A DNA stretch of 64,000 bases from Ruminococcus sp. (GCA_017457955.1 JAFTGL010000011.1:31231-95230); one strand, 5' to 3'. Shown: positions 16,281 through 24,102, counted from the stretch's first letter. Notes: generated by a model from the letters alone, not told the origin. Numbers and translations are program-made.

Positions 16281-16311
16281 AGACAATTCCTTATCATTTT
16301 TCATGTTGTTT

Positions 16312-16360
16312 TACCAAATGCCGGTTAAAAGCTGAGGAGGCTTTTGACTGGCATTTGGTA
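16312..16360. other. Long near-perfect hairpin between the repressor and rubrerythrin genes
   Basis: Arms 16312-16332 and 16340-16360 pair over 21 positions (outer TACCAAATGCC/GGCATTTGGTA, inner GTTAAAAGC/GCTTTTGAC with G-U pairs). The 7-nt loop TGAGGAG contains a Shine-Dalgarno-like core. No T-run follows, so it is not a standard terminator. It may be an operator, an RNA-stability element or a small repeat. Confidence 0.55.
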
Positions 16361-16405
16361 TATTCCCGCGTCATTTGCCCATGATAAAGGAAAAGGAGAA
16401 TGATG

Positions 16406-16945
16406 ATGGAAAACAAATACGCGGGTACAAAAACCGAACAGAACCTCAACGCGGCTCTCAGCGCGGAGTCAACAGCCAGAAGCAAATACACCTTCTATGC
16501 CGCGAAGGCAAAGGAAGAAGGCTTCGAGCAGATCGCGGCGCTCTTTTTGAAAACTGCCGAAAATGAAAAAGAACACGCCGAAATATGGTTCAAAGAACTG
16601 GGAGGGATCGGCAGCACCGCAGAAAATCTCGGCGCAGCGGCAGACGGCGAAAACTACGAATGGACGGATATGTATGAAGGATATGCCAAGACAGCCGAGG
16701 AAGAAGGCTTTACTGAGCTTGCGGAAAAATTCCGTCTGGTCGCCGCGATAGAAAAGACGCATGAGGAGCGCTACCGCGCGCTGCTCAACAACGTGCAGAC
16801 CGCTCAGGTCTTTGAGAGAAGCGAGATCAAGATGTGGGAGTGCCGCAACTGCGGTCATATCGTTGTCGGCACCAATGCACCCGATACCTGCCCCGTATGC
16901 AGTCACCCGCAAAGCTACTTTGAGCTTCGCGCGGAAAACTACTGA
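16406..16945 (+). CDS. rbr: Rubrerythrin
   Basis: 179 residues. The N-terminal ferritin-like four-helix bundle holds a diiron site ([37 protein letters not shown]). The C-terminal rubredoxin domain has [10 protein letters not shown] and CPVCSHP ligating one iron. It reduces hydrogen peroxide in the cytoplasm of anaerobes using NAD(P)H-derived electrons. Three consecutive ATGs occur at 16400, 16403 and 16406; the GGAG at 16395-16398 is best spaced (7 nt) for the third. It has its own terminator at 16963. It is likely induced by oxygen; a PerR box was not recognised. Confidence 0.96.
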   Translation: MENKYAGTKTEQNLNAALSAESTARSKYTFYAAKAKEEGFEQIAALFLKTAENEKEHAEIWFKELGGIGSTAENLGAAADGENYEWTDMYEGYAKTAEEEGFTELAEKFRLVAAIEKTHEERYRALLNNVQTAQVFERSEIKMWECRNCGHIVVGTNAPDTCPVCSHPQSYFELRAENY

Positions 16946-16962
16946 TACAACACCCTATCAAA

Positions 16963-16995
16963 AAAGAGCTGTCAGTGCGACAGCTCTTTCGTTTA
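16963..16995 (+). terminator. Terminator of rubrerythrin
   Basis: AAAGAGCTGTC/GACAGCTCTTT with a 5-nt loop, then CGTTTATT. The A-rich left side means it may also stop the convergent DHHW gene. Confidence 0.88.
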
Positions 16996-17004
16996 TTGAT
17001 CTAT

Positions 17005-18135
17005 TTATCCGATACGCCCGACGTTGGTATCGGTCGCTAAATTGTCGATGGAATACAGCACCAGCACCTGATCGATCCCCTCGCTCTCGATCAGCTGAGA
17101 TACAGGGCTGACGTAATAGCGGAAGTCGACCATGATGATCTCGCTGTAGTGGTCGGCGAGGAACGGCACTAGCGAGTGGGCAAAGCTGTCCTTGATGACC
17201 AGCAGTTTTTTGTCAGAGTCGGCGTCCTGATTTGTGATCACGGTGTAGGGATGGTTGCCGTCGAGGTAGACGGGATACTTGTCGTCCTCTTCAAGGTGGG
17301 TATAATAGAACATATCCTGCTGCTCGGAGGTCTCGTCGCCCTCGGTGACGGCAGTGGTCACGACGGCGTCATTCGCGGGATTATCCCAGATCTCAAGCGT
17401 ATCGGACGGGTTCATCCAGAAGCCCGAGGACGAGTAGGTCGTGCCGTAAAAATCGGGATATGAGGTGATCTCATAATCACTCTGTGTAAGCGGCGTATAG
17501 CCAAGCGTTTCGCCCAGCGCCTTATAGGCGGTATACGCGCCATAAGCCGTCCAGTGGTGGTCGGTCTTGTAGTAGATCTGATTGCCGTCGGCGTATTCAT
17601 CCTTGAAGGTGTCGCGGATATCCACGAACGCCGCGGAGGACAATGTCTCCTTCATCTCGGAGAACATTTCATCGTCACGGTATTCGCCGTGGACGGCAGG
17701 CAGGATGTCGGAGCAGATGTAGCCCGTGGAGGGAGCGATCAGGACGGTGGTGTCGACGGGACAGCTCTCGGCAAACTCTTCGATATAGCCGACGTTGCGC
17801 ATGAGGTTCGACATGTCCTCGGGATCGTTAACGAGGTAATCGTCGGTGCACTTGTAGATTCCCGTCGAGCCGTTGTTGCCGATACAGTAGTTATAATAGG
17901 CGGATAGGCCGACCCAGAAGTTGCGCCCCGCGGTCTGATCGGAAAGGAACTTCTCGAAATCGTCGCCGAAGTCGCCCGACATCAGGCTTTGGAAGCTGAA
18001 CGCGGGAGCCTGCTGGAGATAGCGCTTCTCAGAGGAGGAGTATTCTTTTTTGGGCAGGATGATGAACAGCGCCATCATCACGACGATGAACAGCACGAAC
18101 ACGATCGCGGGTAAACATTTGTATACCTTTTTCAA
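17005..18135 (-). CDS. DHHW family protein (AlgJ-like), membrane anchored
   Basis: 376 residues. The start is TTG 18135, with GGGAGG 7 nt before it; no ATG/GTG fits better. One N-terminal membrane helix (AIVFVLFIVVMMALFIILP) puts the rest outside the cell. The catalytic motif is Asp192-His193-His194-Trp195 in YYKTDHHWTAYGAY, with a later KDSFAHSLVPFLADHY carrying the SGNH-type serine region. It is transcribed just after the MBOAT gene, a standard pairing in which the MBOAT protein moves acetyl groups across the membrane and the DHHW protein places them on a polysaccharide. A TAGGAATTA-type repeat separates the two genes (148 bp), so operon status is likely but not certain. Confidence 0.9.
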   Translation of the reverse strand: MKKVYKCLPAIVFVLFIVVMMALFIILPKKEYSSSEKRYLQQAPAFSFQSLMSGDFGDDFEKFLSDQTAGRNFWVGLSAYYNYCIGNNGSTGIYKCTDDYLVNDPEDMSNLMRNVGYIEEFAESCPVDTTVLIAPSTGYICSDILPAVHGEYRDDEMFSEMKETLSSAAFVDIRDTFKDEYADGNQIYYKTDHHWTAYGAYTAYKALGETLGYTPLTQSDYEITSYPDFYGTTYSSSGFWMNPSDTLEIWDNPANDAVVTTAVTEGDETSEQQDMFYYTHLEEDDKYPVYLDGNHPYTVITNQDADSDKKLLVIKDSFAHSLVPFLADHYSEIIMVDFRYYVSPVSQLIESEGIDQVLVLYSIDNLATDTNVGRIG

Positions 18136-18155
18136 GAAAAATCCTCCCTTCTGAC

Positions 18156-18285
18156 AATTAGGAATTAGAAGTTAGGAATTAGGAATTAGGAATTAATGTA
18201 ATGTAGCATATGTAACTTTTACAAATGGGTGTGGGCAACGCCCACCATCAACTCCTCATTCCTCATTTCTAAATCCTCATTATTT
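18156..18285. repeat. TAGGAATTA-type palindromic repeat, copy A
   Basis: The left arm (18156-18195) has tandem TAGGAATTA units. The right arm (18249-18285) is built of TCCTCATT units that pair with it using G-U wobbles. A central stem GTGGGC/GCCCAC lies at 18231-18245. It lies between the MBOAT and DHHW genes. Confidence 0.7.
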
Positions 18286-19681
18286 AAAATCTGAAGTACA
18301 AGAACGGATTATAGCTCTGCGAAACAAGCAGGGCGGTGGAAATGCCCAGCACCACGATACAGAACGCGGTTTTGAGGGCAGGAGCCGCCTTGGTATTCTC
18401 TATCTTGCGGTAAAGCTTGGTCATCACGGGCGTAGAAGCGAATGCCGCCACCAGCAGCATCGGCAGATAGGACAGCGCCAGCGCACCCGCGTCCGCGGAG
18501 ATCACCGTACCGCCGAAGCCGAACATCGATGTGATGAAAGCGCCCATCTGACCGAGGTCGCTGAAGTAGAACAGCACCCAGCCGAAGATGATGAAAAACA
18601 GCGCGTAGATATGCTGAACAAAGGCAGGCGCCTTATCGAGCCACTTCTTGAGCACGAATTTTTCGAGCACCAGCAGAACGCCGAAGTACAGACCCCAGAA
18701 GATGAAGTTGAAGTCCGCGCCGTGCCAGAAGCCTGTCAAAAACCAGACGATCAGCAGGTTCAGCATTTGTCTTGCCATGCCCTTGCGGTTGCCGCCCAAC
18801 GGGATATACATATACTCCCTAAACCACGTGCCCAGCGAGATATGCCATCTGCGCCAGAACTCGGTGATACTTTTGGAGATATAGGGATAGTTGAAATTTT
18901 TGAGGAACTCAAAGCCGAACATGTTGCCCAGTCCGCACGCCATATCGGAGTAGCCCGAGAAGTCGAAATAGATCTGGAAGGTGTAGGCGATGATCCCGAC
19001 CCATGAGCCCAGCCAGCCGTTGGGCATATCATTTTGCAGGAGCTTGTCCCACAGCGCACCCATCTGGTTGGCAATCAGCACCTTTTTCGCAAGACCTACG
19101 CAGAAGATACATACGCCCTTGGTAAAGTCGTCGAGGGTCTCTCGGCGGTGATTGAGCTGATAGGCGACGTCCTTATAGCGGACGATCGGTCCCGCGATCA
19201 GCTGAGGGAACAGCGATACATAGGTGCCGAAGGTGATGATGTTCTTCTGCACGGGAGCATCGCCGCGGTAGACGTCGATCGAGTAGGACATCGTCTGGAA
19301 GGTGTAGAAGCTGATGCCGATCGGCAGGGGGATCTTCAGGGCGGGGATGTTCAAAAACGGCAGATAATTCAGCGTTTCGGTCAGGAAGCCCGCGTACTTG
19401 AAGAAGCCCAAAAGGCTCAGATTGATGATGACCGACGCGACAACAAAGCGCTTTGCCTTGCGCTTGTCGGTCTCGCGGTATTTATTGATGAACCAGCCGC
19501 AGGTGTAATCCACGATGGTCGAGAAGATCATCAAGGTGACGAAGACCGGCTCGCCCCAGCCGTAGAAAACGAGGTTCACGATGAAGAGCAGCAGATTGCG
19601 CCACTTGCGCGGGCAGATGTAGTACAGTATCAGCACGACAGGCAGATACATGAATAAGAATAATAACGATGAAAATACCAT
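18284..19681 (-). CDS. MBOAT family O-acyltransferase (AlgI/DltB-like)
   Basis: 465 residues with about 11 membrane helices. Two conserved histidines are visible: His280 in EFWRRWHISLGTWFREYMY and His320 in WFLTGFWHGADFNFI, the hallmark of AlgI-type proteins. The protein uses a cytoplasmic acyl donor (probably acetyl-CoA) and passes the acyl group through the membrane to a partner acetylating a surface polymer; here the partner is a DHHW protein. ATG 19681 has GGAGG 6 nt upstream. DltB is a relative, but dltA/C/D are absent and the partner type favours polysaccharide O-acetylation. Flanked on both sides by related palindromic repeats. Confidence 0.93.
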   Translation of the reverse strand: MVFSSLLFLFMYLPVVLILYYICPRKWRNLLLFIVNLVFYGWGEPVFVTLMIFSTIVDYTCGWFINKYRETDKRKAKRFVVASVIINLSLLGFFKYAGFLTETLNYLPFLNIPALKIPLPIGISFYTFQTMSYSIDVYRGDAPVQKNIITFGTYVSLFPQLIAGPIVRYKDVAYQLNHRRETLDDFTKGVCIFCVGLAKKVLIANQMGALWDKLLQNDMPNGWLGSWVGIIAYTFQIYFDFSGYSDMACGLGNMFGFEFLKNFNYPYISKSITEFWRRWHISLGTWFREYMYIPLGGNRKGMARQMLNLLIVWFLTGFWHGADFNFIFWGLYFGVLLVLEKFVLKKWLDKAPAFVQHIYALFFIIFGWVLFYFSDLGQMGAFITSMFGFGGTVISADAGALALSYLPMLLVAAFASTPVMTKLYRKIENTKAAPALKTAFCIVVLGISTALLVSQSYNPFLYFRF

Positions 19682-19700
19682 GGTGAACCTCCCTTCGATG

Positions 19701-19845
19701 AATTAGGAATTAGAAATTAGGAATTGAGGGCGGGCGATGCCCGCACCTGTTCTATATACAAGATTGAAACGCTTCATTTTCATGATATAGGAATACAAAA
19801 GCCGAAGGCTTTCCCATAATTCCTCATTCCTCATTCCTAATTAAA
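19701..19845. repeat. TAGGAATTA-type palindromic repeat, copy B
   Basis: The left arm from 19701 reads AATTAGGAATTAGAAATTAG; the right arm 19816-19845 reads ATAATTCCTCATTCCTCATT then CCTAATTAA. A CGGGC/GCCCG stem follows the left arm. The right end contains the stop codon (19841-19843) of the neighbouring zinc-ribbon gene. Confidence 0.7.
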
Positions 19846-20251
19846 ACAAAATGTTCTTCGTAAAGTCCTGACCGCACCTCGGGCAGTGGATATGCTGCAC
19901 TCCCGTGCGCTTCTTAAGCCTTAACTGCGCCTTGCAGTGGGGACAGCGCAAATAGCGATGGGTCTTGAAATCCCGCACCTTCATATACTGACGCTTGAAG
20001 AAATCCGCCACGGCGGTATAGATGCTGACGAAGCGGTTATTCTCGTACAGACGCTTGGTGATGTTGGTCGACAGCGAGCGGAAGATCGCCAGCGCGCCGA
20101 GCAGCAGGATAATGACCATCAGAAACGGACTGCGAACAAAGAGATTGATCAGGTACAGCACTGCCGCCAAAATCCAGATCAGCGTATTCAGTTTATCGTG
20201 TCCGTATCTGCCCTGCATGAATTCGGCAGCCTTTTTCAGAAAATTACGCAA
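19841..20251 (-). CDS. Small membrane protein with C-terminal zinc ribbon
   Basis: 136 residues from a TTG start at 20251 with GAGGTG upstream. Two membrane helices (TLIWILAAVLYLINLF and FLMVIILLLGALAIF, about residues 22-60) are followed by a basic segment. A zinc ribbon comes last: CPHC at about 103-106 and CPRC about 20 residues later. Cytoplasmic placement of the ribbon is likely. I do not recognise a named family with known function. The stop codon lies within the end of repeat copy B, so the last residues (KNILF) abut the element. Confidence 0.78.
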   Translation of the reverse strand: MRNFLKKAAEFMQGRYGHDKLNTLIWILAAVLYLINLFVRSPFLMVIILLLGALAIFRSLSTNITKRLYENNRFVSIYTAVADFFKRQYMKVRDFKTHRYLRCPHCKAQLRLKKRTGVQHIHCPRCGQDFTKNILF

Positions 20252-20369
20252 GATATCACCTCGTCGTTGAGAGTGCGTGGAGTCCTTGAATTGACGGATG
20301 TTTATATCACTTAACTTTTATATTACCATATGAAACCGTGCTTTTCAAGAAAATAATTCCTATGGACTA

Positions 20370-20398
20370 TTGAAGTTTCACGAAAGAAAGGGTATACT
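20370..20398 (+). promoter_or_regulatory. Sigma-A promoter for the ClC gene
   Basis: TTGAAG, 17 bp, TATACT (20393-20398). Repeat copy C lies between it and the start codon, inside the leader. Confidence 0.65.
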
Positions 20399-20418
20399 TT
20401 TAGGCAGATTGACAAAAC

Positions 20419-20508
20419 AGTTAGTAGTTAGAAGTGAGGAGTGAGGAGTTTATATGAACCTGAGTGTTGTCCGAAACTCCTAACTCCTAACTGCTAACTC
20501 CTCACTAT
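20419..20508. repeat. TAGGAATTA-related palindromic repeat, copy C
   Basis: Left arm 20419-20451 (GTTAGTAGTTAGAAGTGAGG, then AGTGAGGAGTTT) and right arm 20474-20508 (AAACTCCTAACTCCTAACTG, then CTAACTCCTCACTATC) form a long stem with G-U pairs. It is shorter and more diverged than A and B, and would fold in the 5' leader of the ClC mRNA, 17 nt before its ATG. Confidence 0.65.
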
Positions 20509-20525
20509 CACCAAAGGTGACTCTT

Positions 20526-21794
20526 ATGGACAAATTCAAATCCACCCTTCGCCATGACGCTTCAAGGGTAAAACAATATATCATCTCATTTTTCAAATGG
20601 ACGCTGATCGCTCTGGTGACGGGAGCGCTGGGCGGCGCGATCGGCGCGGGCTTCCGCTATGCCATCAGCTACGTGACCGATATCCGTCACATGAATCCGT
20701 GGCTGTGTTATCTGCTGCCGCTGGGCGGCGTGATCATCGCCTTTTTGTACCGTGTGACGCAGCTCAGCGGTCATGCCGACACCAACCTGATCATCAACTC
20801 GGTGCGCACCGATGAAAAGGTGCCGATTCTGCTCGCGCCCGTGATCTTCGTCTCCACCGTCGTCACCCACCTCTTCGGCGGCTCAGCGGGCAGAGAGGGC
20901 GCGGCGTTACAGCTGGGCGGCTGTATCGGCAGTTTCATCGGCAGAGTCGCGCGCCTGAACGAAAAGGACATGCCCATCGCCGTGATGTGCGGCATGAGCG
21001 GACTGTTCTCCGCACTGTTCGGCACCCCGCTGACGGCGACAGTGTTCGCGATGGAGGTCATCTCGGTCGGTATCATCTACTACAGCGCCTTCCTGCCGTG
21101 TATCGTCGCGGCGCTGACGGCGTACGGTATCACTCAGCTCTGCGGACTGGACCCCGCGGCATACATCCTGTGGGAGATCCCGAAGCTCAGCGTGCTCAAC
21201 ATCCTCGCGGTCGCGGTCATCGGTATCGCGGCGGCTGTCATGAGCATTGTTTTCTGCGTCTCGCTCGAAAAAACGCACGCGTGTGTGGCAAAATTCTTCC
21301 GCAACGAGTACCTGCGCACCGCTGTCGGCGGCACGGCGATCACGCTTCTGACCCTGCTGATCGGCACACGCTACAACGGTATCGGCGGCGAAGTCATCGC
21401 AGCGGCTGTCGAAAACGGCAGCGCTCTGCCCTACGACTTCATCCTCAAAATGCTGTTCACCGTCATCACCATCGGCTTCGGCTTCAAGGGCGGCGAGATC
21501 ATCCCGACCTTCTTCATCGGTGCGACGCTGGGCGCGACGATCGCCCCGCTGTTGGGACTTCCTGCGTCCTTCGGCGCGGCGATCGGACTGGTGGCGCTGT
21601 TCTGCGCGGTGGTCAACTGCCCCATCGCTTCGATCATTCTCTCGATCGAGCTCTTCGACAGCAAGGGGATCATCTTCTTTGCCGTGGCACTATGCGTCAG
21701 CTACATGCTCTCGGGCTACTACAGTCTCTACTCGGGTCAGAAGATCATGTACTCAAAACGCAGAGCGAGATTCATCAACAGAAACGCGAAATAA
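20526..21794 (+). CDS. ClC-family anion channel/antiporter, divergent
   Basis: 422 residues from ATG 20526 (AAAGGTGA upstream); about 10-12 membrane helices. The gating-glutamate loop is preserved as GGSAGREGAALQLGG with Glu124, where classic members have GREGP. The first selectivity element, GSGIP in Cl-/H+ exchangers, aligns with SGHADTNLI (GHADT at 82-86), so the serine-glycine-isoleucine-proline filter is missing. The KGGEIIPTFFIGATLGA segment later in the protein matches the ClC GG-x-F-x-P-x-x-x-x-G region. Anion specificity therefore cannot be assumed. No CBS domains. A terminator follows. Confidence 0.88.
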   Translation: MDKFKSTLRHDASRVKQYIISFFKWTLIALVTGALGGAIGAGFRYAISYVTDIRHMNPWLCYLLPLGGVIIAFLYRVTQLSGHADTNLIINSVRTDEKVPILLAPVIFVSTVVTHLFGGSAGREGAALQLGGCIGSFIGRVARLNEKDMPIAVMCGMSGLFSALFGTPLTATVFAMEVISVGIIYYSAFLPCIVAALTAYGITQLCGLDPAAYILWEIPKLSVLNILAVAVIGIAAAVMSIVFCVSLEKTHACVAKFFRNEYLRTAVGGTAITLLTLLIGTRYNGIGGEVIAAAVENGSALPYDFILKMLFTVITIGFGFKGGEIIPTFFIGATLGATIAPLLGLPASFGAAIGLVALFCAVVNCPIASIILSIELFDSKGIIFFAVALCVSYMLSGYYSLYSGQKIMYSKRRARFINRNAK

Positions 21795-21830
21795 AACGGC
21801 AAACACAATTTGAGATTGCCGTTAATTTTA
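21795..21830 (+). terminator. Terminator of the ClC gene
   Basis: AACGGCAA/TTGCCGTT with a 13-nt loop, then AATTTTA; starts at the base after the stop codon. Confidence 0.75.
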
Positions 21831-21859
21831 GATAGATAAATCAGAATTTAGGGTGGATT

Positions 21860-22279
21860 ATGGATTATAAAAAGATTGCAGAATTTATCAGTAAACAAAA
21901 AGTTGCTTTTATCTGTTCTGTCGATGAAGACGGTTTTCCGAATGTAAAAGCAATGCTTAAACCCAGAAAAATTGATGGGTTACATCAGTTTTATTTTTCA
22001 ACAAACACTTCTTCAATGAGAGTAAAACAGTATATGAATAATCCCAATGCCTGTATTTACTTCTACCATAAAGGCTTGATTAAGTACGCGGGTGTTATGT
22101 TGAAAGGCAAAATGGAAGTGTTGACCGACCAAAAAACAAAAGATATGATTTGGCGCAAAGGAGACACTTTGTTTTATAAGGGCGGTGTTACTGATCCCGA
22201 CTACTGTGTTTTGAAGTTTAATGCCGTCAGCGGAAGATTCTATTGCGATTTGAAAACGGAAAGTTTTGCAATTGAGTAA
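21860..22279 (+). CDS. Pyridoxamine 5'-phosphate oxidase-like flavin-binding protein
   Basis: 139 residues. The split-barrel pattern is present: KVAFICSVDEDGFPNVKAML, FYFSTNTSSMRVKQYMNNPN, ACIYFYHKGLIKYAGVMLKG, and the end LKFNAVSGRFYCDLKTESF. Small members bind FMN or F420 or serve as general-stress proteins; no specific reaction can be given. The gene is strikingly AT-rich in codon choice (AAA, TTT, ATT dominate) compared with the GC-rich genes on both sides, which suggests recent acquisition. A weak GGGTGG lies before ATG 21860; transcription may need its own promoter, not recognised. Confidence 0.88.
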   Translation: MDYKKIAEFISKQKVAFICSVDEDGFPNVKAMLKPRKIDGLHQFYFSTNTSSMRVKQYMNNPNACIYFYHKGLIKYAGVMLKGKMEVLTDQKTKDMIWRKGDTLFYKGGVTDPDYCVLKFNAVSGRFYCDLKTESFAIE

Positions 22280-22314
22280 TACAAATTCTGATTTTTGTGA
22301 GTAAATACCCGCAA

Positions 22315-22351
22315 CAAAACGCCCCGAAGCAACCGTCAGTTGCTTCGGGGC
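22315..22351 (-). terminator. Terminator of mgtE
   Basis: 13-bp perfect stem GCCCCGAAGCAAC/GTTGCTTCGGGGC with a 5-nt loop; on the minus strand GTTTTGTTG follows. Confidence 0.9.
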
Positions 22352-22380
22352 TGAATTGTTATTTGGTTTTCTGCGCTGTA

Positions 22381-23760
22381 CTACAAATGCAGCAGCGCTG
22401 TCGCGATCTGGAAATAAACGAACAGGGAGATCGCGTCGACGATCGTCGTGATGAACGGCGACGCCATGACCGCGGGGTCAAAGCCGATCTGCTTGGCGAT
22501 CATCGGCAGGGTACAGCCGACGAGCTTGGCGATGAAGATGGTGACGATCATCGTCAGGCACACCACCAGCGCGACCATCAGGGTGATCCCCTCGTTGTGG
22601 AGCACGAGGCGGTCAAAGAGCATGATCTTCGCAAAGTTCGCGGCGGCAAGCGTCACGCCGCACAACAGCGATACCCGTGCCTCTTTGAAAATGACCTTGA
22701 AGATGTCCTTGAACTCGATCTCGCCCAGTGACAACGCACGGATGACGGTAACGCTCGCCTGGGAGCCGGAATTACCGCCGGTATCCATCAGCATGGGGAT
22801 GAACGCCGAGAGCACCAGAGAGCCTGCCAAAGCGTCCTCAAAGCCAGTGATGATCATGCCCGTGAAGGTCGCGGAGATCATCAGGATCAGCAGCCACGGG
22901 ATACGCGCGATGAAGGTCTCGAACACGCCGATACGGTCGTAGGGCTTCTCGGTGTTCGGGGTGATAGCCGCCATCTTCTGGATATCCTCGGTAGCCTCTT
23001 CTTCCATGACGTCGATCGCGTCGTCGACGGTGACGATACCGACCAGACGGTTCTCTTTATCGACGACCGGCAGGGCGAGGAAATTATACTTGTTGAACAT
23101 CTGGGCGACGACTTCCTGGTCGTCGAGGGTGTTGACCGAGATGACGTTGGTCTCCATGATGTTCTCGATGACCTCGTCATCCTCAGAGAGCAGCAGGGTC
23201 TTGATGGTGACGATACCGATTAGGGTGGAGGAGCCGTCCGACACGTAGCAGGTATAGATCGTCTCCTTGTCGATACCGGTGCGGCGGATGCGCTTGATCG
23301 CTTCCTCCGCCGTCATCTTGGGTCTGAGGATGACGCACTCGGTCGTCATGATGGAGCCGGCGCTGTCCTCAGGGTACTTCAGTATTTCGTTGATTTCTTT
23401 TCTTGTTTCGGGATCAGCCTGACGGAGAATTCTTTTGACCACGTTCGCGGGCATTTCTTCGATCAGGTCGACTGCGTCATCGACATACAGCTCGTCGATG
23501 ATCTCTTTCAGCTCTGTATCCGAAAAGCCGTGGATCAAAAGCTCCTGCGTATCCTCGTCCATCTCGACGAAGGCGTCGGCAGCCGTCTCCTTCGGCAAAA
23601 GCCGGAACAGCAAAGCTGTTTTCTCACTCTGCAGATCCTCAAAAACCGCCGCGATATCGACGGGGTTCATGGTATTGAGAATGTCGCGCAGAGTGGAATA
23701 GCGCTTGTTCTCGAGAAGGGTCTGGATCGTCTCGAACAAGCTCACCGTATTCCTTTCCAT
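22381..23760 (-). CDS. mgtE: Magnesium transporter MgtE
   Basis: 459 residues, standard length. An N-terminal superhelical domain (about 15-125) and two CBS domains (about 130-255; SIMTTECVILRPKMTAEEAI and IMETNVISVNTLDDQEVV) sense Mg2+ in the cytoplasm. Five membrane helices follow (about 280-459), with the signature MDTGGNSGSQASVT and the pore aspartate in ITTIVDAISLFVYF. It imports Mg2+ as a gated channel. ATG 23760 has GGAGG 8 nt upstream. The mRNA begins about 245 nt upstream, so expression is probably controlled through the leader. Confidence 0.97.
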   Translation of the reverse strand: MERNTVSLFETIQTLLENKRYSTLRDILNTMNPVDIAAVFEDLQSEKTALLFRLLPKETAADAFVEMDEDTQELLIHGFSDTELKEIIDELYVDDAVDLIEEMPANVVKRILRQADPETRKEINEILKYPEDSAGSIMTTECVILRPKMTAEEAIKRIRRTGIDKETIYTCYVSDGSSTLIGIVTIKTLLLSEDDEVIENIMETNVISVNTLDDQEVVAQMFNKYNFLALPVVDKENRLVGIVTVDDAIDVMEEEATEDIQKMAAITPNTEKPYDRIGVFETFIARIPWLLILMISATFTGMIITGFEDALAGSLVLSAFIPMLMDTGGNSGSQASVTVIRALSLGEIEFKDIFKVIFKEARVSLLCGVTLAAANFAKIMLFDRLVLHNEGITLMVALVVCLTMIVTIFIAKLVGCTLPMIAKQIGFDPAVMASPFITTIVDAISLFVYFQIATALLHL

Positions 23761-24005
23761 AAAAATAACCTCCTAAACAGCCTCGGCACGCAAATGCATC
23801 GCCAAAGCCGCGCAACCTATGGGTGTGGGAGCGGGGAGGCACTGAGGAAGGTTTTATAATAATGAACAGGCAAGATGAACGCCTGCAGCGTCACCTTGGC
23901 ACGTATCATTACACCGTCGCCCTCCGGCAGCGCCGCTCGTACTTCCAGCGTCCATATTCTCGCCTCTTTCTTTTCATAGATTCTGTCGGCACACACACCG
24001 ACAGT
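23761..24005 (-). promoter_or_regulatory. Long structured 5' leader of mgtE, candidate Mg2+-responsive RNA
   Basis: About 245 nt between the predicted start near 24005 and the ATG. It opens with a 7-bp hairpin (CTGTCGG/CCGACAG, 23983-24004). Near the end, AACCTTCCT (23845-23853, read on the minus strand) and the CCTCCCC at 23832-23838 can each pair with the Shine-Dalgarno AGGAGGTT (23767-23774), which suggests translational control. I could not match it to the M-box consensus; a few stretches are loosely similar. Together with the two divergent promoters this accounts for the gene-free stretch 23761-24141. Confidence 0.55.
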
Positions 24006-24011
24006 ACTATT

Positions 24012-24040
24012 ATTGTACTCTCCCGCGCCAAAGAAGTCAA
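24012..24040 (-). promoter_or_regulatory. Sigma-A promoter of mgtE
   Basis: Minus strand TTGACT (24035-24040), 17 bp, TACAAT (24012-24017). Confidence 0.85.
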
Positions 24041-24073
24041 TCAAAATATCGCCGAAATTTATATAATATTTAT

Positions 24074-24102
24074 CTTGATTTTATGGGAATGATACTCTAT
24101 AA
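24074..24102 (+). promoter_or_regulatory. Sigma-A promoter for the membrane-protein gene at 24142
   Basis: TTGATT, 17 bp, TATAAT (24097-24102), diverging from the mgtE promoter 33 bp away. Confidence 0.82.

Noticed and set aside
18156-20508. CRISPR-like reading of the tandem TAGGAATTA units
   Set aside because: Units are about 9 bp, directly adjacent and arranged as inverted arms; there are no spacers and no cas genes.
23761-24005. Calling the mgtE leader an M-box (ykoK) riboswitch outright
   Set aside because: Only scattered short similarities to the consensus could be found by eye; reported as a candidate structured leader instead.
23823-24092. 89-codon plus-strand frame opposite the mgtE leader
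   Set aside because: No Shine-Dalgarno of its own and it overlaps a promoter and structured leader; peptide has no recognisable features.
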